21,665 bases of DNA from CAUZEB01 sp963578655. GTDB lineage: Bacteria; Chloroflexota; Dehalococcoidia; Lucifugimonadales; CAUZEB01. The position numbers were made by a program, and so were the translations under genes. Below the pieces are notes generated by a model that made no database searches, had not been told where the DNA came from, and saw nothing but the letters and a program-made list of their open reading frames with translations. Position 1 is the first letter of the stretch. The number at the start of each line of letters is the position of its first letter. The stretch covers positions 1-21,665 of the forward strand of contig CAUZEB010000014.1 of the NCBI GenBank assembly GCA_963578655.1. Direction: 5' to 3'. Of the stretch, positions 17,301-21,665 are shown piece by piece.

Positions 17301-17819
17301 TTCACCGTGGAGGTTTTCTAACGTATCAAAATTATCCGAATATTTACCGTCGATACCTCTGACTCGGACATTGCTTTCAGCTAATCCTAAGTCATCGTTT
17401 GATACAGGCAAATTGATTTCAATTAATGGTAGCAGCCCGTCTATTTCAGTATTGTTCGAGGCAAGTCTTTCCAGGTTTTCAAATTCAGAGTAGTCAAAAT
17501 ATTCTTCTCCAAAAAGTTGAGTGCCTGGACCTTTAATTAATTCATCTGTTTGTCCCAGGAAATCGAAAGCTACGGAACGGACGGAATATCTGACCGTATC
17601 GCCAATGCCTAGGGAAACTGCAATAATGGCAGAACTAAGCATCAATCCAATTATAATTAAGATACTTTGGCCTTTTCTCCTAGGGATATTTCTGGTACCC
17701 ATTTTCACTAAAATGAACCGCCGTGTAGCACCAACTAATATAATTATAGATACGATTACTACAAGTGATATCATCGATATTGCTAATTCTGACGCGGGTA
17801 GTCCAAAAACTTTTTCCAT
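14379..17819 (-). CDS. Large double-FtsX-domain ABC transporter permease
   Basis: A 1146-residue membrane protein with two FtsX/MacB-type modules. Module one: membrane helices at about 14-31 and 51-72 (IPRRKGQSILIIIGL), an extracytoplasmic domain of about 320 residues, then three helices at about 398-424, 452-478 and 492-516, with RSTELGMARAVGLKRRDL between them. Module two repeats this: helix at about 743-768 (RTGLTVAMFALIIF), an external domain of about 250 residues, then helices at about 1022-1042, 1067-1095 and 1108-1130, with RRQSIGVLRAIGFKSSMI. Between the modules are extra helices (about 573-590, 600-617, 622-644, 697-722). The end PANEASKTYPAEALRYE is typical. It works with the ATPase encoded 3 bases upstream, probably exporting or extracting lipophilic or peptide substrates. 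Confidence 0.93.
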   Translation of the reverse strand: MEKVFGLPASELAISMISLVVIVSIIILVGATRRFILVKMGTRNIPRRKGQSILIIIGLMLSSAIIAVSLGIGDTVRYSVRSVAFDFLGQTDELIKGPGTQLFGEEYFDYSEFENLERLASNNTEIDGLLPLIEINLPVSNDDLGLAESNVRVRGIDGKYSDNFDTLENLHGETVSISSLTDDQIYINADTSEILKIDKGGHLSVYSRSGKTEFLISDVLKNGGLAGGGRNPYIIFELNSLQEFLNKKGKITNIAVSNRGTGEKSLKLSENVTRFLRAELTNTDVASEIFNILKDNDIPNLLSVEATDIRRTDKDSSEVLAQLSDNLTTGNFNIDFISDISDYQTQLIILGILDRSGLQEDAGKISILASSLNTLRVDDQKNDSVKLAETVATGVTTIFSIFGSFSIMVGMLLIFLVFVLLAAARSTELGMARAVGLKRRDLIQLFTYEGTVYALLAAIVGIIVGVGLSFGLVFILQDLIDTNDFTITPHYSIVSLLIAFSSGLLLTFITVVFSAYRVSNLNIVVAIRGLKDEFIKKNPKQTRERLFDFIWNLIYPIKQIVSIINGKQGRVKTLVLLLLSPILWPINMSTSLFKLFGEQSYLVLGVLSIILLISGLQTETGATFFIGLTGSVLALALFIRFIASKSISDTETINQIGGTFEGGLVLLVNSLPFDFFEPWAGELSEPGPWFWPLSGGITTAAAVWLLMSNTKILIFILNLILSRFSGLKAVAKIAIIYPMASKFRTGLTVAMFALIIFTLMIFSILNGIGDITSTQPERVTGGYDIKATISPDLSISGDIRDSLNMSDFSVVAGASNVLVEVKESKGDNDTYKGSKLISLEDSFFDSTQWKFAHFDPKYGSTDEDIWRTLINNPGLVIASASIIPSGDPFGPPDRTFKTSYLTPGDPKSMNSFSIEMKKRRSSSEPETLMVIGVVERLASGTGFQSNSATFYSTRSLLPAIANQDLPLDTFYFSLENKEFASEYSQKLEKVFLANGMNAESLLDNLEQQRATNNAFNKLFQGFSGLGLVVGVAAIGVLSVRAVVERRQSIGVLRAIGFKSSMIRVQFLIESSFITFLGIIVGVFLGVLQSWLIFLEISKEFEGAKFVVPIGEVGILIAITIIASILASVIPANEASKTYPAEALRYE

Positions 17820-17822
17820 TTG

Positions 17823-18497
17823 TTAAACTATTTCCCCGTCTTTCATTTGTATGATTCTATTTGTTCGTCCACCGACATAAGCGGAATGAGTTACAATGAC
17901 AAAGGTTTGGTTATTACTTTTATTCAGATTCGTTAACAAGTCCATAATTACCTTTTCATTTTGACTATCTAGGTTGCCCGTAGGTTCGTCTGCCCATACA
18001 ATCGCGGGATCATTGACCAGGGCTCTGGCTAAAGTAACTCTTTGTCTTTCACCTCCGGATAATTCACCTGGCAGATGATGTTGCCAGTCTTCTAAATCAA
18101 CCTCTGACAATTTCTGTAAAGCCCTATGTCGAGCTTCTTTAGCTGAGAAACCCGAGACTAGGAGAGGCAACTCAACATTTTCCACAGCTGATAAAACAGG
18201 AAGGAGGTTGTACGTTTGAAAAACGAAACCCATTTTTTTTGCTCTTAGTTCACTCAATTGATCATCATTCAAGTCTGTGAGCGTTCGCCCTTGAATTAAG
18301 ATGTTGCCGTCATCAATTGAGTCTAGTCCGGAAAGACAGTTAAGGAGAGTTGTTTTTCCACATCCGCTGGGCCCCATTATGCCTACTACTTCTCCTTCTT
18401 CAATTGATAGGTCTAATCCTTTTAAAGCATGGACTTGCTGATCCCTCGATCCGTAATACTTATGCAAGTTTTGTGTTGAAATCACTATGTCTGTCAT
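17823..18497 (-). CDS. ABC transporter ATP-binding protein, MacB/LolD type
   Basis: A 224-residue ATPase of the family that pairs with FtsX-type permeases. Walker A is GPSGCGKTT (42-50), Q-loop Gln94 is in FVFQTYNLLPVLSAVENVELPL (the LolD/MacB-type form), the signature is LSGGERQR (146-153), Walker B is WADEPTGNLD (Asp170, Glu171), and the H-loop is His204. The DEPTGNLD sequence and short length mark this subfamily. AGGA lies about 7 bases before the ATG. Only 3 bases separate its stop from the permease start, so the two form one operon and complex. No periplasmic adaptor (MacA-like) gene is adjacent, so the system may be adaptor-free, as is common for bacteria without an outer membrane. Confidence 0.94.
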   Translation of the reverse strand: MTDIVISTQNLHKYYGSRDQQVHALKGLDLSIEEGEVVGIMGPSGCGKTTLLNCLSGLDSIDDGNILIQGRTLTDLNDDQLSELRAKKMGFVFQTYNLLPVLSAVENVELPLLVSGFSAKEARHRALQKLSEVDLEDWQHHLPGELSGGERQRVTLARALVNDPAIVWADEPTGNLDSQNEKVIMDLLTNLNKSNNQTFVIVTHSAYVGGRTNRIIQMKDGEIV

Positions 18498-18791
18498 TTT
18501 ATTTCCTGTCTTACTACATGGTATGGTCCCTATATTTTATACTAAAATGCGCCGTGAATATAGAAAAGAATATTAGTAAGCAAATAACGCAGAAGAGCAC
18601 TTAGTATGCAGGTATTAACAATACCCATGATTTTGAAGCCTATTCGGATACTACTAAAGTCGATCTGGAAAATAATATGCTTGTATTTCAGTGAAGTTAT
18701 CAATGTCACGACGAATAGGGTATATTTAGGGGAATCGTGTCCTGGTGGCAATGAAGTAGGCGGATAGAAATTATACTGCTAAAAATTTGAT
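18498..18791. other. Upstream region shared by ABC unit and zinc-ribbon gene
   Basis: About 290 bases with no supported gene. A 69-codon minus-strand frame (18542-18751) lacks a ribosome site and family resemblance. A TATACT (18772-18777) just before the zinc-ribbon gene could be a -10 box, but I see no matching -35. Confidence 0.5.
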
Positions 18792-19145
18792 ATGAAAGTT
18801 TTAAATAACACAAATAAGTTTCAATTCATTGTCATCGCCGTGATAGGGGTATTCGCTATCAATATGGTGCTGAACTCGATAATTTCAATCGTTTTATATA
18901 GAATCCTTGACCTCGAAGGTGATCATCCAATAGCTAATATATTGTCTGTGGCAGCGTCTATAGCAGGATTGGCTATGGCGATTTTCATAGGCTGGAAACT
19001 TTCTCAAAAGAAAGCCCAAGATGGGCTAGTATACGATCGATATCAAGATGACATTCCTGAAATACTAAATTGTCCAGTATGTGGTAGGGAGCATAGAAAT
19101 TTAGAAGCCAATTATTGCGCCGGATGTGGGACGTCACTAAACTAA
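18792..19145 (+). CDS. Two-TM protein with C-terminal zinc ribbon
   Basis: A 117-residue protein with two membrane helices (about 11-37 and 47-69), a short charged linker (SQKKAQDGLVYDRYQDD), and a C-terminal zinc ribbon: Cys94-x2-Cys97 and Cys109-x2-Cys112 in NCPVCGRE and YCAGCGTSLN. This layout (small membrane anchor plus cytoplasmic zinc ribbon) is widespread but of unknown function; it often serves as a docking or regulatory element. No ribosome site is seen; a TATACT box about 15 bases upstream of the ATG could give a very short leader. It is divergent from the ABC exporter and converges with the amidohydrolase. Confidence 0.75.
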   Translation: MKVLNNTNKFQFIVIAVIGVFAINMVLNSIISIVLYRILDLEGDHPIANILSVAASIAGLAMAIFIGWKLSQKKAQDGLVYDRYQDDIPEILNCPVCGREHRNLEANYCAGCGTSLN

Positions 19146-19255
19146 ATTAAATTAGGTATCGGTTGTCGTGAAAGCTTGAGATATACACCAAAGCTCTGTA
19201 ACCTCGGAGTTGATAAAGCTTTGTGCATTGTACTTTCATATGAAATAGGGAATGC

Positions 19256-20560
19256 TTATATATAATTCCCTCTATCAAGCAAGGCACCATCTAAGAACAC
19301 GTCGGCAACATTTGATAATGCCCTTATGTCATCAGAAGGATCTCCATCTACAACTAATATGTCAGCCTGTTTTCCCAATTCTAATGAACCTACTTTGTCA
19401 TCAACGTGGCAAGACTTCGCAGAATCACTCGTTGCTGACACTATTGCTTCCATAGGTGACATACCCCCAACAACGTGATCCTGTATCTCATATTGGAATC
19501 CACCCATTGTATAGTTAGCCCAGGCTGAATCGGAGCCACAAACCATTCTTACTCCGGCGTCTCTCATCCTCGCAAAATGATCCAATTTCAATTCATAACT
19601 CATTTTGAACCTGTCCAAAGCTTGACGGTTCAAATCTGTTAGAGGATCTGACTCGGCTTTCCTCTCTATTGACTTTATCTCCTCTATTCCTACATGGAAC
19701 GTTGGATTAACAAAAACCCCCTGTTTAGCAATACGTTCGGCAACATCTTGTCGGTAACGATAAGTACCGTCAGGGTCTTGATGAGTAGCATGAACAATTG
19801 TATCAATGCCTGCGTCCAAGACATTGATCATACCCTGAGTAGAAGCACAATGTGCAACAGCATGTCTACCAAACTTATGGATTTCATTACATATTGCTTT
19901 CAGTTCTTCAACGTTGAAAGATGGGTGCGTTGGGAAAGACGTAACAGTACTTCCACCTGTGGCCGTGATCTTTATATAATCAGCTCCTTCTTTAAGAAGT
20001 TGTCTTACAGAGGCGCGACATTCATCTGCTCCTGTGGCCTGGATACCGAAATAACTGAGATGACCTCCAATAATCGCCATGGGTCGTCCTGCCAAAACCA
20101 ATCTGGGCCCAACCGTAATACCCATATCAATGGCCTTTCGCAGCATGAATGTCGTCTGATTCTTCGCTCCACAATCTCTAACAGTAGTTACACCAGAATA
20201 GAGATGTGTTCTGGCGTTCCTTGCAGCCTGCAGAGTCAATACTTCATCTGGCAACAAAGTTAATTCGTTGCCGATTCTTCCATCTCCAATACCATTGAGA
20301 TGAACATGGCAATCTACCAGGCCTGGTAGGATTGTTTTATCACCATAATCGAATTCCTGAACAACACCCGCTTCCCATGCTTCCGTGGCACCAGGAACGC
20401 TCCCAGCCTTTAGCCTCGTGGTCACCAAATCCTCCCCTCCCACCAATATAATCTCACTACCTTGAGTTACAATGGCCCCATCTAATATCGGATATTCTCC
20501 CTTACCATCTATCAATCTTTTCGCTTTGATTAATTTGTATTCAGAACTTCTGTTAGACAT
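19256..20560 (-). CDS. Metal-dependent amidohydrolase (imidazolonepropionase/prolidase-like)
   Basis: A 434-residue amidohydrolase-superfamily enzyme. After an N-terminal beta-sandwich segment ending TILPGLVDCHVHL come the metal ligands His85 and His87, then Lys197 (DYIKITATGG, the bridging lysine), His237 (AVAHC), His257 (TIVHATH) and Asp344 (CGSDS). The C-terminal strand LGSLELGKQADILVVDGDP-like portion is typical of the family. Relatives hydrolyse imidazolones, cyclic imides and N-acyl or prolyl dipeptides; substrate undetermined. Two ATGs are adjacent (20563, 20560). AGGAGG (20567-20572) is 3 and 6 bases away respectively, so 20560 is the better start. It lies downstream of the acetamidase-like gene on the same strand, separated by 245 bases containing a strong hairpin. 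Confidence 0.93.
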   Translation of the reverse strand: MSNRSSEYKLIKAKRLIDGKGEYPILDGAIVTQGSEIILVGGEDLVTTRLKAGSVPGATEAWEAGVVQEFDYGDKTILPGLVDCHVHLNGIGDGRIGNELTLLPDEVLTLQAARNARTHLYSGVTTVRDCGAKNQTTFMLRKAIDMGITVGPRLVLAGRPMAIIGGHLSYFGIQATGADECRASVRQLLKEGADYIKITATGGSTVTSFPTHPSFNVEELKAICNEIHKFGRHAVAHCASTQGMINVLDAGIDTIVHATHQDPDGTYRYRQDVAERIAKQGVFVNPTFHVGIEEIKSIERKAESDPLTDLNRQALDRFKMSYELKLDHFARMRDAGVRMVCGSDSAWANYTMGGFQYEIQDHVVGGMSPMEAIVSATSDSAKSCHVDDKVGSLELGKQADILVVDGDPSDDIRALSNVADVFLDGALLDRGNYI

Positions 20561-20584
20561 CATTCGCCTCCTTTAGAGTCAGGC

Positions 20585-20621
20585 GGGGATACGCCAACCG
20601 TTCCAAAGGAAGCGCATCCCC
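20585..20621 (-). promoter_or_regulatory. Long hairpin in the presumed 5' leader of the amidohydrolase
   Basis: GGGGATACGC (20585-20594) pairs with GCGCATCCCC (20612-20621) with one mismatch, and TTCC-AAA-GGAA (20601-20611) makes an inner stem. It ends 12 bases before the AGGAGG of the amidohydrolase. It could be a leader regulatory element or an end structure for the upstream gene; no U-run follows. Confidence 0.5.
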
Positions 20622-20805
20622 AACCATTCGACAACACAAACCAGGTATTGCGAACCTATAGGTTTGTAAGTTTATTATCTCATGTGGTGGACAAAAATGT
20701 ACAATATTTGGTGTTTCGTGAGAAAATTTTAAATGCATAAATTAAATTGATCATTATAACTGTAACATGAGAGTTGTGAAGCCTAATTTGTAAGACTGAT
20801 TAAGT

Positions 20806-21665
20806 CTAAGATGGAACTAAGTATTCCTTTGGTATTTCAGCCCCCGCTGTGTACTGTAGTCTACCTAATCGTACCATTTGGTAGACGTTTATTCGAAAAT
20901 CTGGATTGATACAGACATGCATATAAGCGTCTCTTTCAGTCACCCCGTATTCGGTAACCATCCATTCCATTAGATTTACTATTGCAGTTTCTACCGCATC
21001 TTCTAGCGGTCTGAAAGAATATAATGAAACTATACTTTTCTGCTTTTCTAACCTGACAAAAGGTATAGTCTTATTCTTTATCACCCTGCAACTTAGAGTA
21101 ACCTCAGACCGTGTTTCGTCCGCTGTCCCATAAAATTCTGTATCGCCTTGGCTTCCATGTACATCACCGACGTAGAGTAGGCCCCCGTCATGATAACAAT
21201 TAATATAACATTTCGTGCCTTTTTTCATGTCACGTACATCGATGTTTCCACCCCACGGTCCTTGTCCGACCGAAGTTGTTTCGACTTCTCTATCAGGGGC
21301 AACACCTATGGTACCTATCATTGGCTGAAGATCCCAACTCACATTCTTATTAAGGACACCTTTACCATCTCTCATAGTTCCGCTCGGTCCTGGTATATGT
21401 TTGATGATATGAATGAACGGTCCACGGATAGACTTCCACTTATATGAATCACCTAATGGACCTGCTCCATCTAAATAACCGGTATATCCTTGATCATCCA
21501 CGATTATTTCTTCGATGGAAATTTCTAATAGATCCCCTCTTTTTGCTCCCTCTATATAAACAGGACCACCAACCGGGTTGCCTTGATATGGTTCAAATTG
21601 TTTTGTAGGGAAGGATCTCCATTCTGACGCAATTTCAGGCGTGCGTATCATTCCAGAACCTGCGT
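20806..21665 (-). CDS. Acetamidase/formamidase family protein, 5' end cut by window
   Basis: At least 281 residues of an FmdA/AmdA-type amidohydrolase. Family motifs in order: GGPVYIEGAKRGDLLEISI near the start, then IGTIGVAPDRE, then WGGNIDVRDMKKGTKCYI, then GLLYVGDVHGSQGDTEFYGTADE. These enzymes release ammonia from formamide, acetamide or related short amides. An ATG at 21651 exists, but the frame stays open to the right edge (codons for AGSG precede it). The family normally has about 30-40 residues before GGPVYIEG-like segments plus more, so the true start is probably outside the window. Same strand as the amidohydrolase, possibly co-transcribed, though the 245-base gap argues for separate signals. 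Confidence 0.92.
   Translation of the reverse strand, partial: AGSGMIRTPEIASEWRSFPTKQFEPYQGNPVGGPVYIEGAKRGDLLEISIEEIIVDDQGYTGYLDGAGPLGDSYKWKSIRGPFIHIIKHIPGPSGTMRDGKGVLNKNVSWDLQPMIGTIGVAPDREVETTSVGQGPWGGNIDVRDMKKGTKCYINCYHDGGLLYVGDVHGSQGDTEFYGTADETRSEVTLSCRVIKNKTIPFVRLEKQKSIVSLYSFRPLEDAVETAIVNLMEWMVTEYGVTERDAYMHVCINPDFRINVYQMVRLGRLQYTAGAEIPKEYLVPS

Noticed and set aside
18542..18751. 69-codon minus-strand frame upstream of the ABC ATPase
   Set aside because: No ribosome site and no family resemblance; AT-rich composition explains the hydrophobic appearance.
19234..19245. 12-base palindrome TTTCATATGAAA between convergent genes
   Set aside because: Short, AT-rich, with no promoter nearby; it could contribute to termination but I cannot support a specific role.
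19694..20263. A 189-codon frame on the plus strand opposite the amidohydrolase
   Set aside because: It lies wholly inside a gene with all catalytic motifs on the minus strand, has no ribosome site and a Cys/Ser/Asn-rich composition typical of antisense shadows.
1..21665. CRISPR arrays, tRNA/rRNA genes, insertion sequences, phage or defence genes
   Set aside because: I looked for repeated spacers, tRNA T-loop sequences with folding arms, and transposase or integrase motifs on both strands and found none that I could support.

Overview
The window is AT-rich bacterial DNA made of short, mostly single-gene transcription units on both strands. The content fits a free-living, probably marine bacterium. 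It has two short-chain dehydrogenases, a phytanoyl-CoA-type dioxygenase, three amide- or imide-cleaving hydrolase families, a phosphotriesterase-like lactonase/hydrolase, a zinc alcohol dehydrogenase, a deazaflavin (F420)-type nitroreductase-fold protein, and a large FtsX-type exporter. This mixture, with moderate-to-low GC and F420-type enzymology, makes me think of the SAR202/Dehalococcoidia side of Chloroflexota. That is an inference from gene content; there is no rRNA or other marker gene here to prove it.

Layout. 1-856: 5' part of an amidase (minus strand, running off the left edge). 1036-2043: PhyH-type Fe(II)/2-oxoglutarate dioxygenase. 2044-2858: no convincing gene, only one weak small membrane ORF. 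2859-3615: SDR oxidoreductase broken by one extra base in a run of eight G. 3772-4142: small membrane protein, possibly also frameshifted. 4300-5157: sugar-phosphate-isomerase-like TIM barrel with a GTG start. 5251-6126: EamA/DMT transporter. 6359-7024: FMN split-barrel (PNPOx-like) protein. 7089-10261: zinc-uptake locus, znuA-znuC-znuB on minus and a divergent Fur-family regulator (probably Zur). Two operator-like palindromes lie between them, and the regulator promoter looks leaderless. 10415-11576: phosphotriesterase-family gene of clearly higher GC, with one frameshift. 11614-12645: zinc alcohol dehydrogenase, divergent from an SDR at 12987-13799; a dyad lies in the shared upstream region. 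13828-14271: deazaflavin-dependent nitroreductase family. 14379-18497: ABC ATPase plus a 1146-residue double-FtsX permease. 18792-19145: two-TM zinc-ribbon protein. 19256-20560: metal-dependent amidohydrolase with a strong hairpin in its presumed leader. 20806-21665: acetamidase/formamidase family, cut by the right edge.

How it works together. The only clear multi-gene machine with its own regulation is the zinc locus: a lipoprotein captures the metal, ZnuB/ZnuC import it, and Zur binding between the divergent promoters would shut it off. ZnuC carries an unusual Cys/His cluster at its N-terminus that could bind metal. The ABC ATPase and FtsX permease form a MacB/LolCDE-like unit. The other genes look like a catabolic patchwork for amides, lactones and alcohols rather than one pathway. 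I did not see a CRISPR array, transposase, integrase, tRNA or rRNA. Two clear one-base frameshifts (3335-3342 and about 11096-11104), plus a possible third near 3840, may be sequencing errors or real decay. The sequence alone cannot decide.
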